From Welwitschia mirabilis (taxonomy: Eukaryota > Gnetophyta > Gnetopsida > Welwitschiales), in contig JBOZIK010000001.1 in assembly GCA_051453625.1 (NCBI GenBank), positions 112,961,601-113,025,191 on the forward strand: a stretch of 63,591 bases of DNA. Reading direction: 5' to 3'. The position numbers and the translations under genes are program-made. Below the pieces are notes generated by a model that saw only the letters and a program-made list of their open reading frames with translations, was not told the origin of the DNA and searched no databases. This document shows positions 11,290 to 22,892 of the stretch, in pieces. Position 1 is the first letter of the stretch, and every line of letters starts with the position of its first letter.

Positions 11290-13700
11290 CCATTATTATA
11301 GTTTCTTGAAATATAAGAGGCCTTACTAATAGGCTCTAACCCAAAAAAGGAAAAAAGTCTAATATTAAAAATATTTCTAAATAATTTTTATTTTATTTTT
11401 AAATAAAAATTTAAGGTTTTCTTTAAAGTTATGAGTGTTATTTTTGTCTAGTTTATAAGTAAGAATTTGCTTGTTTCTATAAATCATAAAGAGAGAAAGG
11501 TAATGCATGTATCATCACAAATAATAAATAGTTTAATTACCATGTTAACAAAGAAATTAACTCTCAAAATTAAGCAAATTCTTAGGTAGTTGAGATAAGC
11601 TTTACTAATATTAGGAATTTAAATGATAAAATTAGACGCCATTTCAAGCCTTTAATATCACTAGCATTAGATAGTCAGTTATATTTATTTAATCAACATA
11701 TCTTTTAAACAAAATTACACATGACATCTNNNNNNNNNNACATCTATATTATACCTAGTGTAATATGCGAAAAACAGATGCACTTATTATGAGCCACTTA
11801 GTTAGGTTTTATATATCCTTTATTTTATTTTAGATTAATCATTTTCTTTTCATGGCTATCAAAATGTTACGTTTTAGATCATTCTTTTATTTTGATAGAT
11901 AATTTTAGTACTCCCATTAATGATAATTAAAAAATATCTTTATTAAATGAATAATATATTATTTTTTCTAAAATCAAAGGAAAAAAGCTTAACTTATGAA
12001 ATGTTAAGCCACATCCTTATAGAAAATTTACCTAAATAGATTGTTACACTAGGAACACATTACAAGTGGGAAACAATTACTAGATTTACTCGTACATAAG
12101 TGGGAAAAATGCAAATATTGGGGTATGATAGAATTAATGAAAAACATTTTAAATCTTCATCTATAACTTCAAATTAATCCTTTGAATTTAGAAACTAATA
12201 AAGAATTAGCTAAAGAAAAATCAATTTAGCAAAATAGGATTAGTATTATTCTGAAAGCACTCCTACTAAAGCAAGATGTACTTACTGAGAGTTTAGGATT
12301 TTAGCTATAAAGAACTTTTTAAATTTATTAAAAATAATGATCATAATTAAATTAATAAATTAATAATAATCATAATTAAATTAATGAATTAATCTTAGCA
12401 CTTTAAAAATTATAATTATAACAATATTTTGAATATTTTGACTAACAAATTCAGAATAGTCTTTAGATTGGAAGAATTTGACTTTAATAAATTTGATAGT
12501 ATCATTGGTTTCATTTGTAAAGTTTTTATGAAATGACATGTTATCTTATTTGAGAGTGATATTACCAAATAAAAAATTAGAAGTGCTTACTTTAGTATGC
12601 TTGATGGTCAGATTTTAAGCTTCAATGACATACCCATAGAACTTTCTAAAGAGAACTATAATATTATGAGTAATGACTAGTTAAGTTAGGGAGAGAAGCG
12701 ATGCCCAGACATTCACTAAAACTTAATTTAAATAAATTAATTATTGAATTACTTCTTAATATTTAACAATAAACATTTCTCACATAATTTGGAAAAAAAA
12801 TCTTGTAAAAAAAACTACAAAAGAGTATTTCAAACATTTTTAATTAAAAGAGAATAGGTTTATTCCTGGTTAATACATTCTCAATAATGTAGTCGTAGCC
12901 TGGGGAGAACATTAATTGAAACTGGTAAATAACTAGGATATTCCCTTCATCAAAATTGACTACACTAAGGCATATCATCATATTATATAAAAATTCATTT
13001 TAAAATATATGAAAAAGATTAGATCTAGTCCTAGAATTTTATACATGATAAAATACTTTTTTTAGCTAATGCTAATGCTTGCATAGTAATTAATATAAGA
13101 ATTTATAATAGTTATTTTGTAAAAATATTAATAAAACATGGTTTCATAATTTCTTCATTTTTATTTAACATCATAAATAATATCTGAAGTGATTGCATTA
13201 AGAAATATTAATAAGACATCATAATCAATTGTGACTTTATGAAGATAATAAACAAGTACTTTATTAATGTTTTATTTTTTTTAATAAAGAATTCAAAAAG
13301 GTACATTAATAAGGTTCTTAAAAGAATTAAGAAATATTGCACACTTTTAGAATCTAGAATCAATCAAGAGAAGTCCTCTATATGTAATAAAAGATGTAAA
13401 CTTTAGTTCCTAAAACATAAACCCTAAAAGATTATTTGACAAGAAGAGATTATTAAGATTCTAGATGTATCATTATTCTTTGATGGGATAACATTTAAAC
13501 TTTAGCTAAAGACTTTTAATAAAGTTAAAATATCAATAAATTAAAAATGTAGAAACTATCTTATGTAAGAAAATTATTGATATGTAAGCCTGTTATTTTA
13601 GATATGCATATTTGTTATTTCTTCATGTTTTTCATTACTTCTATTAGGAAACTATCTTTGATCATTACAAAAAGCTTTAATCTCTCTTAAAGATTCATGT
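11290..13700 (+). mobile_element. Old LINE remnant (second family), endonuclease to reverse transcriptase
   Basis: Very decayed, but the ordered landmarks of a plant L1 ORF2 are visible in plus-strand frames. NIRGLTNR (about 11304) is the endonuclease start. FIPG and YILNNVVVA (about 12862-12900) followed by KIDYTKAYHH (about 12948-12980) are reverse transcriptase blocks. NQEKSSICNK-like (about 13360) and LSYVRKLL...ICKPVILDMHI (about 13560-13610) match the thumb and post-RT region. Stops and frame changes are frequent. Boundaries are uncertain; its downstream end abuts the G1 LTR at about 13775. An ORF1 remnant may lie at about 10.9-11.1 kb. Confidence 0.65.
11730..11739. other. Assembly gap, 10 N
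   Basis: Ten N flanked on both sides by ACATCT, which suggests the two contig ends overlap or nearly meet. Confidence 0.95.
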
Positions 13701-13774
13701 GATTAGTTTTAAATGATAAAAGAGGTTTTAATAAATATGCTTAAAAAATATGTTACTGACAACTTAGAAAAGAA

Positions 13775-14537
13775 TGTACATTTATGATATGTTTTTAATG
13801 AAGAATAGGATAAATTGTTAGCTAAAATTATGACATTATTATAATATATTATGAGTTATTGTGAGCTAACTTTATGATGCAAGTCAGTTAAGAGGAAGAG
13901 CTTGGGGATCTTTTTGAAGTCTTGGAGAAAAGCTGAAAAGCACATTCAAGTAAAGAGATCATAGGAGGAAGAGATGTAAAGTGACTTTTTAAAGCTCCAG
14001 TGCTTATTTTAAAAACATATGGGGAGCTAATCTTTGTATTTTTCTTGTCAATTAATACAAGCTATGTTATTGTAAAAATAATCTTGTGTTGTTGAATTAT
14101 GTAATATGAAAAAGATGTATGCTATCTTTTCTTGCTCTTAATATTGATAATAGTTAGAGTCAATATTAAGATGAGGTGTCAGTTAGAAGTAATGGGTGTA
14201 GGTGATCTAGATGTGTTCTCTCTATTTTAGTTCTTTTATTTTCCCTACATTTTATAAACTACTTTCCATAAGTAGAATGCTCTTAAAACACCTTTTTACT
14301 AAGAATAGTCATTTTTAACAAAGTTCATATCCTGATATAAAGTCTTTATTGTGATTCAAAAGTAGAAAGAAGAAATTCCCTTGTTAAACCTTTAATGATT
14401 TATGTCTATTGATAATTGTAGTATTTTAGGTTGTATGATTTTCTAGCATTTTATTAATATCTTAGTTTCTTTTTGAGCATTTCATTAAATCTAGTTAACT
14501 GTTTTATAGTATTTTTAGTTAAATTCTAGGCTTATCA
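13775..14537 (+). repeat. G1 5' LTR
   Basis: Matches 47177-48305 in order, from TTTATGATATGTTTT through CTTGGAGAAAAGC(T/C)GAAAAG to GTTAAATTC(T/C)AGGCTT. Compared with the 3' copy it lacks roughly 107 bp, including the TATAAATA box, and it lacks the insertion found in the 3' copy. Ends are given to within a few bases; the TG start is at 13775-13776. Confidence 0.75.
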
Positions 14538-14851
14538 TTTTAGTCTTAGAAGGAGGGCTCTTCTAGCCTTTTGTTAGAAGCAATGGAGGACTTTTTAAGA
14601 AAAGACAATCATGGATGATGAAGGAATGTAAAGGGGAAATACATCCAAAACTCTAGGAAATACAAGTTAGATGAAGAAACAAGTAATATAATAGTAACAA
14701 AATTTATGGAGGACATGGAAACACTTAAAAGAGGGTAAAGGAATTACAATAGAAGATAGATCTATTAATACAAAATTTAAAAAAGAAAGAAAAAGCACAA
14801 GGACATAAAGGGTTATATTAGGATGAATAAGAAGTAGTCAATTCTACCCCT

Positions 14852-16320
14852 TTGTGTATAGACTATTATACGTCTCATATACCTGACCCTGTAGATTTAA
14901 CAATCTTGGAGACCACTGATAAGACAAGAAAAATAAATACTACTAATATTGCAACTTTTAAAGGTAGAAAAGAACGAAGAGCCTATGCTGCATTTGAGTC
15001 TCTTTTTTTTTTCAAAGCTAACTATTTAAAAACCAATTTTAACTTCTTAAGATATTTTTGTTTTTCTTTAAAGGGAGATGCCCAGTTATGATTTTATAGA
15101 CTCCCAAACTATACTTTTAAAACCTGAAACTCTATAAGACAAGTATTTTTTAACAAATATCAAGTTGTTCAATTCATTGAAGATCTAAGGGATCAAATCT
15201 TAAATGTTAAATAAAAAGAGCATGAGAAATTTGATGATTTCATGGATAGGTATTGAATTTTATTAGTAAGATGTCCAAACCATAGGATAACTCTAAGATA
15301 ATAGATGAGAGCCATGTTAAGAGGCCTTCAGAGTAATTCTTTGAAGAAACTAGATATTCTTCATAGAGGCAGCATCAAGAATGGTAGCACTCAAGATATC
15401 AACACCAGTATCAATAAATTATATAATATGAGTTAAGGGTGATATCAAAATGAGGAGAAAGGGAAGAAAAAGGTTAACACAGTTATAATAGAAAAAGAAA
15501 TAGAGACTAAACATGTTGGTATATTTTCAAAAAGTAATAAAAGGATCAAGGCTCTAATAAGTGATATTAATAGATTAAAATAAGAAGAAGAAGTAGAAAC
15601 CTTAAATACTATAATTAGGAGGATCACCATCCCACAGAATGTTTATGAATGGTAGATCTTATGGAGTGGTTAGATATTAATTGAATTAATTATGATCTTG
15701 ATAATAATAATAGTCCTCAGATCAAGAAGAAGTTGTATCCTAACTAGGTCAAAAAATGGAAAGGTAAGAAAGAGACATCAATGTAGATATTTATGCAGTC
15801 GAAGACGTATGATTACTTTAGGAATTAGAGAAATAGATAATAAGATTATAGTTACCATCAACAACTAGTTAAAGGGGAAACAAATCCTAAAGAACCTTCC
15901 ACACCTGCACAACTCCAACTGAATCCAAGAGAATCTGGTTATGAAGCTATTCAAACTAGATTAGGAAGAAGCCATCTTTTACCTCCTAGGAGAGAGAAAG
16001 AAACCAAGGAAAATGAACGTATGATAGAGAATAGTTCAACAAAAAGAGAAATAAATGATCCTTTATCATTTTCAATGAGGAGTAAGATAATAAAAAATAT
16101 TCCAATAAAGGGAGAAAAAAAACATAGAATACATCATTAGAGCTCTAAAAGATACCTCAGTTATCTTATCCTTAGTAAAAATGTTGAAAGACATTTCCTT
16201 ATACTAGAAGAAAATGAGAAAGTTGTGTAGTAAATAGGGGAGTAATACAAAGAAAGAGAATACTAATAAGGAACAATTGTTAAAAGAGCCAACTAGAATA
16301 TTTTGGGTATTTTGGATCTA
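14852..16320 (+). pseudogene. G1 gag
   Basis: The leader ends and an open frame of 79 codons begins at 14852. After a TAG it continues in frame as the gag capsid core: a YRLPNYTFKT block, then FFNKYQVVQFIEDLRDQ (about 15143-15193), then KEHEKFDDFMDRY (about 15218). This is the arrangement of the retrotransposon gag (capsid) domain, the protein that packages element RNA. The downstream part is basic, rich in Lys, Glu and Asn, with many stops. No intact CCHC knuckle was found. Length is comparable with gypsy gag of 400-500 residues. Confidence 0.7.
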
Positions 16321-16690
16321 TACTCAATCTTAACAAGGACATAAAATTGTGAAATACAATGATCCTGGAATACCAATTGTGAATATAATTATTAAAAGTG
16401 CTTATAAAATAGAAGCTTTGGTAGATCTATAAGAAAGTATTAATCTTATTTCTCATGACATATTTGAACAACTTGGATGCCCTCGGTTAACTTCATACAA
16501 TTGACAAGTTTACATGGCATATGGTTCTATAGTAAAGCTAGAAGGGATAATGGAAAATACTTTTATAGAACTACAAGGATTTGAATATCTAGTGGATTTA
16601 GTGGTTATGAAGAAAAAGGTAATACTCATCCTATCATACTAAGAAGACCTTGAATGGAAACTACTAATGCCATCATTTATTCTAGGAAGG
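16321..16690 (+). pseudogene. G1 aspartic protease
   Basis: The frame reads YNDPGIPIVNIII (about 16357) and then ALVDL-stop-ESINLISHDIFEQLG (about 16416-16485). In retroelement proteases the active site is D-[ST]-G-[AS] at this place. Here the Asp is followed by Leu and a stop codon, so the catalytic triad is destroyed. The following LVDLVVM strand fits the second half of the fold. The protease would have matured Gag-Pol. Confidence 0.65.
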
Positions 16691-17089
16691 GGATAAGGGA
16701 GATTAGTCTACGAGATCTAATGCAATAAATCAAAATATCTGATGAGGCAGAAGTTGAACATTCCTCTATAAAGAAAGGGGATAGTGCTAATATGATCCTC
16801 ATGAAAGAGGCTTAGCAATTATTACTGAAACAAGAAGTCAAAAAAGGGGATTTCTCCCTGACTATTAAAGCAGTAGAAAAAGAGGAGAAGCTTCAGAAAC
16901 CTCTTGAAATAGGTTTGGAATACATTGGAATTCCTAAAAATAGACCTTTAATTATTAATAGAAATTTAACTCATTCTTAAAATAGGGAATTAAAAAGGAT
17001 GTTAGTACAATGAACTAATGATTTTGCTTGGACTCATGAAGATATTACGAGGGTAGACCTTACCACCTACTAGCATAAAATCTATCTAG

Positions 17090-17870
17090 ATACCACTGTA
17101 GAACCTATGAGGTAACTAAAAAGGAGATGTAATTATCATATGTAAAATATAATGAAAAAGAAAATTTTAAGGCTATTAAAAATAGGATTATTCTACCCTA
17201 TTTCTGATTCAAAAGGAGTAAGTTTGGTAATGATAGTTCCTAAGAAACATAATAAATGGAAAGTGTGCATAGATTTTAGGCTACTAAATGTTGCTACCTA
17301 TAAGAATCATTTTTATTTCCCTTTGTGAATCAACATTTAAAAAGAAGTTTTGGTTATAAATACTATAGTTTTTTGGATGGGTAAAGTAAATACAACCAAA
17401 TTCCAATAGCTCTAGAAGACCAAGCAAAAATAACTTTTACTTACAAATTGGATACCTATGTCTTTAAAGTTTTTTCTTTTGGATTGTATAATGTACCAAC
17501 TACTTTTTAGAGGCTAGTGAATAGTATATTTCAAGACATGATAGGAAGGTTAGTGGAAGCTTTCATAGATGATTTCTTAACCTTTGTGAATTATTTTGAG
17601 AAAGCTTTAAAAAGATTGGACACTATACTAACTTAGTGTGAAATTAATCTGGTTTAAAAGCCATCTTATGATAGCTGAAGGGATTGTTCTAGGCCATAGG
17701 ATATTAGTAAGAGGGATTAAAACTGATAAGAAAAAAATCAATGTTATTAAAGAAATTCCCCCATCAACTAAACTAAAAGAAATTATATCATTCTTAGATC
17801 ATGTGAAGTATTATAGAAATTTATTGCTAATTTTAGTTAAATTAGTAAACCATTAAGCAATCTTCTACAA
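17090..17870 (+). pseudogene. G1 reverse transcriptase
   Basis: The blocks are in the expected order. HKIYLDTTVEP (about 17070) precedes VSLVMIVPKKHNKWKVCIDF (17221-17280) and RLLNVATYKNHF (about 17278-17313). A shifted frame then gives the QIPIALEDQAKITFTY-like region. The catalytic box at 17562-17573 reads FIDD, keeping both aspartates. GIVLGHRI...GIKTDKKKINVIKEIPPSTKL follows within the open frame 17638-17856 (72 codons), the RT thumb/connection of plant gypsy elements. At least two frameshifts and several stops are present. Confidence 0.85.
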
Positions 17871-17874
17871 AAGG

Positions 17875-18370
17875 ATGTACCCTATATAAATGGACCCAAG
17901 AGTGCCAAAAAGATTTTTAAATTCTTAAAGATAAATTAGTTGATGTCCCTATTTTACAAAAACTAGATTGGAATAAAACCTTTCACATTATGTATAATGC
18001 TTTGCAATATGTTATTGGTGTTGTTTTGGAATATAAGGATGATAACTATAACCCTATTCTATTGCTTATATAAGAAAAAAATCTTAATTCTGCACAACAA
18101 AACTACATAGTTATAGAAAAGGAGATGCTAGCTATAGTAGTAGCCTTAGATAAGTTTAGCCATTATGTCCTCGGTTACAAAGTAAATGTTCACATGGATA
18201 ATATTGCCACACAGTTTCTAATGAATAAGAAAGAAGCAAATACTCAAATTATAAGATGGATCCTTTTAATATAGAAATTTGATTAGACAATAATAGATAA
18301 AAATGAAACAAAGAATATACTAGCTAATTAGATATCTAGGCTAGAATTCCCTAAAGAGGTTAAATAAATA
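17875..18370 (+). pseudogene. G1 RNase H
   Basis: Follows the reverse transcriptase with WTQECQKDF (about 17893), the YIVIEKEMLAIVVALDKF block (about 18106-18159), YVLGYKVNVHMDN (about 18163-18201), and a closing IDKNETKNILAN...ISRLEFPKE (about 18294-18360). These are the usual RNase H landmarks of plant gypsy pol, ending in the conserved SRL. The domain degrades the RNA strand of RNA/DNA hybrids. A few stops interrupt it. Confidence 0.8.
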
Positions 18371-18449
18371 AATGCTTAAAAATTTTCTTTAATGATCATT
18401 TAATAAGTTTGGAATAAGCACCTTCATTTGCAAACATTGCTAACTTCTT

Positions 18450-18846
18450 AGTGAGTAAGAGGGTGCCACCTTACTTAAACTATTATGAGAAGAAGATTTT
18501 ATTAAGGGAAGTAAAATATTATATATCGAAGAATAAGATCCTCTTCATATTTTGTAGGGATAGTATCCTCAAGAGGTGTGTTAGAGAGTCTGATAAAAAG
18601 GAACTTTTGCAAACTTTTTATGCATAGAAAGAGGAAGGTAATTATGAAGGAAAAAGAATAGCCATAAGACGTTTTGATCCAGAATATTATTAGCCTTTTC
18701 TATTCAAGGACTCTTTCAATTACATTAAAGGGTGTGGTAAGTGTCAAAGAAAGGAATCATGGTCTAAGATAATGGAAATGCCCCAACAATGGATTCAAGC
18801 CTTAGAACATTGTGATGTTTGGGGGATAGATTTCATCAGACCCTAT
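18450..18846 (+). pseudogene. G1 integrase, N-terminal half, cut by the G2 insertion
   Basis: The zinc-binding N-terminal part reads KGCGKCQRKES at about 18727-18760, preserving the CxxC pair. The preceding histidine region reads Tyr/Asn in places (FYA, EGNYEG), so the H2C2 site is probably lost. It is followed by EHCDVWGIDFI (18808-18840), the start of the catalytic core with its first aspartate. The frame stops abruptly at the G2 LTR at 18847 and resumes at 39737. Confidence 0.8.
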
Positions 18847-19925
18847 TGCGATGTGTATTTGTGCAAATGTTTATACTTAAAAAGATCCTATCATTCACAA
18901 ATAAAATAAATATCTTACACAATACAACACACTAGTATGAATGGGAGTGAACTTGAATGTTGTATCTCATTAAAGACTTACAAGAGGAGAATAAGGATTG
19001 ATTTTTATAAAGATTATGTAATCAAACTTAAAGAACAATGTAGAAAATAAATATATAATGCAAATGCAAATGCAACTAAGTCTAAATGCAATGCAAAATA
19101 AATCTAAACTACTTTCCTTCAGCCTTAATAAAGGTTGCCCTTAAGATTTATATCACCAATGAAATTGTCACTAGATTAAAGACAACATAAACCATAAGAA
19201 ACATCTAACAAATTAATATGCGCAAAGAAAAATAGAGTTTTATATTCAAAGGAACCAAGCATCTGGGTTAAAAAATAGCTAGGCCTTAATGAAGGATACA
19301 CAGCCCTCCACTAAGGGAACATCTTTCTACAACTCTTAAGATGGATCTCTCGCTCTTTGATCTCTTGTCACAAGAATTTCTTATGCAAAAAAAAAAAAAA
19401 AAAGATAGGAGAGTTGCAAGGGGTCTTATTTTTAGGGCTACATAGCAGAAAACGACAATAAAAGACACTCTAAAATGCACCTCGTTATATAAGAGAAATG
19501 AACAAAATTATTAAGGTTGGCTGTCAGAGTCAGTTACAGTGGTCATTCTATCTATCATCTAGATGACATAAAGCATGACATCTCCTTATAAAAGATGACT
19601 CAGTAAATGACTTAGTAGATGTCTCAGCAGTCTACATCAGCATTTAAATGTATCACCATTTTGCCTATCATGGGGACAATAGAGAGTACGATGGTTTTCT
19701 TTGTTCATTTTAGTGAGGAGAAGCTAGCCCTTTTTCATTAATCATCTTTCTCCCTATCTGCGAGTATCATAATTACCTTAAATTCCTTAAATCTTGCTAA
19801 GAATTACACATTTTTGAGATCTTTCATTGACTCTTCAAAATCCTCAGAATTGCAGCTAAACCTGTGTAAATGTCCTATAAAATAGCTCATAAAACCCCAT
19901 CAAAAATGCACAAATCGGTAGCACA
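18847..19925 (-). repeat. G2 3' LTR
   Basis: Ends TG...CA on both strands. Read on the minus strand it starts TGTGCTACCGATTTGTGCA, has a TATA-like CTATTTTATAGGAC near 19880, and ends ACAAATACACATCGCA. It is colinear with 38686-39736. It contains the perfect 12-bp palindrome TCATCTAGATGA at 19555-19566. Confidence 0.85.
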
Positions 19926-19942
19926 TCATATCCTTCCACTTA
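19926..19942 (-). promoter_or_regulatory. G2 polypurine tract
   Basis: On the minus strand the bases just upstream of the 3' LTR read AAGTGGAAGGATATGA, a purine-rich segment in the expected place for priming plus-strand DNA synthesis. Confidence 0.5.
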
Positions 19943-20663
19943 GCCTTTATCAATCCCTGACAAAAACCACCACTTGAAAAACCACAAATACAAGACAATT
20001 TGTCTTACAAAAAATTAATCTAAAAATTATAAAATAGGCTCATAGAACACATCACATAGTAAAATAACATGTAATGCATAATGTATATAGAGTTAAAATT
20101 TTAAAACTATATCCCATAAAAGATCTAGAATAACTCAAAAATTTATAAAAATGAGTCATGAAAATGGGTTTTACCCCCTTCTGAGAAAAACAATATGTCC
20201 CATATTGGATAATAAAGAAAGTAAATGGGAATGAGAAGACAGATGATGAATGTTTTTGAATTTGGATATCTTTTAAAAATTAAGTGTAAAGCTGAGTAAA
20301 GAAATGTTAGATTTAAAAAATATAGATGAATGAAATATTCTAACAAGTAAAGAATATGTTCCATCACAAAATGATTAGTAGTAGTATTAAGAACTCCAAA
20401 ATACTAAAAATAAAAATCATAAACTTATTAAGAAAATTTATTTGAGCAATAAATTAACATTTTTATTGAAAACTAGGCAAGGAAAACATGAAATTTTAAG
20501 GTCCTAAAATGATAAGAAAATATGGCAACAACTTTAAAATAACTAACCGAATAACAAAAGAAAATAAAAAGAATGGACATAAGATAATATAAGGAAAATA
20601 GCCTACCTATCTAAAATTTTAACCTAGCAAACTTCCATTAAAGAAATCATGATATCACTTAAT

Positions 20664-20730
20664 NNNNNNNNNNNNNNNNNNNNNNNNNNNNNNNNNNNNN
20701 NNNNNNNNNNNNNNNNNNNNNNNNNNNNNN
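20664..20730. other. Assembly gap, 67 N
   Basis: Unknown bases inside the G2 3' region; the size is an estimate by the assembler. Confidence 0.99.
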
Positions 20731-21069
20731 AAATGAAATGCTAACAATAAGTGATAGGATCAAAGAGTTACTCAAAAATGAACTCACTTGCTCACATCTA
20801 AAAACAACCGCCTGAATCTCAAGAAATGAAATAATCATGTGGAAAGAGTATAAGTCTAAGAAACAAGTGATGCCTCTAATGACATCAATAATACCACTGA
20901 TCCCATAGCCTCCAAGTTTTTTATATTTTATTTCCATGATGAGGGGATTGCAATCATAGTCAGATAAGTAAGGACTCGTGAAGCATGACCAACTGACCTC
21001 CTAATAGAGTTCCCATAGCTGCCATATTACACTGCCAAAGGCTCCTCTTGGAAACATTTACCCCAGTGA

Positions 21070-21784
21070 NNNNNNNNNNNNNNNNNNNNNNNNNNNNNNN
21101 NNNNNNNNNNNNNNNNNNNNNNNNNNNNNNNNNNNNNNNNNNNNNNNNNNNNNNNNNNNNNNNNNNNNNNNNNNNNNNNNNNNNNNNNNNNNNNNNNNNN
21201 NNNNNNNNNNNNNNNNNNNNNNNNNNNNNNNNNNNNNNNNNNNNNNNNNNNNNNNNNNNNNNNNNNNNNNNNNNNNNNNNNNNNNNNNNNNNNNNNNNNN
21301 NNNNNNNNNNNNNNNNNNNNNNNNNNNNNNNNNNNNNNNNNNNNNNNNNNNNNNNNNNNNNNNNNNNNNNNNNNNNNNNNNNNNNNNNNNNNNNNNNNNN
21401 NNNNNNNNNNNNNNNNNNNNNNNNNNNNNNNNNNNNNNNNNNNNNNNNNNNNNNNNNNNNNNNNNNNNNNNNNNNNNNNNNNNNNNNNNNNNNNNNNNNN
21501 NNNNNNNNNNNNNNNNNNNNNNNNNNNNNNNNNNNNNNNNNNNNNNNNNNNNNNNNNNNNNNNNNNNNNNNNNNNNNNNNNNNNNNNNNNNNNNNNNNNN
21601 NNNNNNNNNNNNNNNNNNNNNNNNNNNNNNNNNNNNNNNNNNNNNNNNNNNNNNNNNNNNNNNNNNNNNNNNNNNNNNNNNNNNNNNNNNNNNNNNNNNN
21701 NNNNNNNNNNNNNNNNNNNNNNNNNNNNNNNNNNNNNNNNNNNNNNNNNNNNNNNNNNNNNNNNNNNNNNNNNNNNNNNNNNNN
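21070..21784. other. Assembly gap, 715 N
   Basis: Unknown bases inside the G2 3' region; open frames reported across it are artefacts. Confidence 0.99.
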
Positions 21785-22300
21785 CTTATTATTATAAAAT
21801 GCCCAAGTCAAAAGACTAGTCATGGAAATAAATACATAAATCATGTTTAAAAGATGATTAAGTAACATCATAATGGACTTCAAAGCAAAAAGCTAAGAAA
21901 AAATTCAGATAGTTGCTTGAACATTTCCAACCTTTGCATACTAACTTTCCGAAATTCTTAAGTGATTAATTTATAAATCTCCATAGATCCATCAGAATGT
22001 ATTTTCTTAAAATAACAGAAAACCAAAACAACTAACCGTAGTGCTTTCTTCATCTAGATAATAGAGAGGATGACAAAAATAAAAAATAAAAATAGAAAAT
22101 AGAAATTTAGCAGAAAAATAGAGGCAGAAAATGAAAATGGAGACTGTTGTTCTTATAATCGTGTGGATGACAAAGGGGACGATGAAAATAGAAAATCCAA
22201 ATAAAAAACTGAAGACAAAATCAGAGTTAAAATCATAAGAATCAAAAATAAAATCTAAAGTAAATAAATTTTATTCAAATCCTAAAATATAGTTACACTT

Positions 22301-22860
22301 TTATTGAAAAGAAAGAAAGAAGGAAGGATTTATTTTGATAGGATATTGCATTATTTCATAGAAATATAGCCCAAACCAAATGTTTATCAATTGATAAAAC
22401 ATAAAAAATAGACAATTATTTTCAAGTAAAATAAATTGAAGGAAGAGAGGGATAATAAATAAAACTCTATGAAACCATATGAAAGCACAAAATTTGGAAG
22501 TCAAAGAGGAGATTAATGTTGACTCTAGTAAAATATTTTTATTGATTATAAGAGTTTTGTTTTGATTATTACAAATAAAAATATGTTCTAGTCCACTAAA
22601 AATATTTTTTAGATTCAAATTCAAATTATGATTTTCAATTTCTGGCTTATATAGTGGATGATCTCCCTCAAGGTATGATTTTTATTTTAATAGTTGGACT
22701 TCCTTGAAATCTAAGGGTGTTATTTATTTTTCATTTTGATCTAAAGATTTATGCTCAAAGTCAGATGCATCAATGGCTTCTAGATTGTTAATTTTAAGTG
22801 GATCATCATAAATCATAGGCTTGTGTAATATTGGCATTCTTTCTTCAAAGGAATGATGTT
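22301..22860 (-). pseudogene. G2 pol, linker between protease and reverse transcriptase
   Basis: The minus-strand frame contains YLEGDHPLYKPEIENHNL (about 22670-22620) and then an open stretch of 107 codons (22624-22301) beginning MNLNLKNIFSGLEHIFICN. In Athila/Tat-type gypsy pol, a segment of this form (a KLELKPLP-like block then a tyrosine/phenylalanine-rich turn) leads into reverse transcriptase. The RT itself does not follow; the sequence runs straight into a leader-like repeat, so the rest of pol appears deleted. A comparable fragment occurs at 62463-62227. Confidence 0.5.
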
Positions 22861-22892
22861 GGAAAAATAGAGTTAGTTTGATGTTATCTTCT

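Larger units (their letters stand above)
19943..22300 (-). other. G2 3' untranslated region with two gaps
   Basis: No credible protein domain. 22040-22260 resembles the G2 leader at 38278-38540 in the same orientation, with the GATGAC-rich stretch, GAAAATAGAA and AAAATCATA. 21830-21905 resembles 35630-35705, which lies just after a gypsy integrase. A minus-strand frame at 20940-20731 is hydrophobic but truncated by a gap; I do not recognise it. N runs occupy 20664-20730 and 21070-21784. Confidence 0.5.

Noticed and set aside
20143-20367. 74-codon minus-strand frame in the G2 3' region, considered as an env-like protein
   Set aside because: Hydrophobic but without signal peptide, cysteine pattern or any recognised env-like motif; AT-rich sequence often gives such frames.
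20960-21883. Long open frames on both strands at 20960-21883 and 21048-21797, and similar ones at 22878-23705, 31112-31693 and 49746-50543
   Set aside because: Almost all residues are N-derived; the frames exist only because gaps contain no stop codons.
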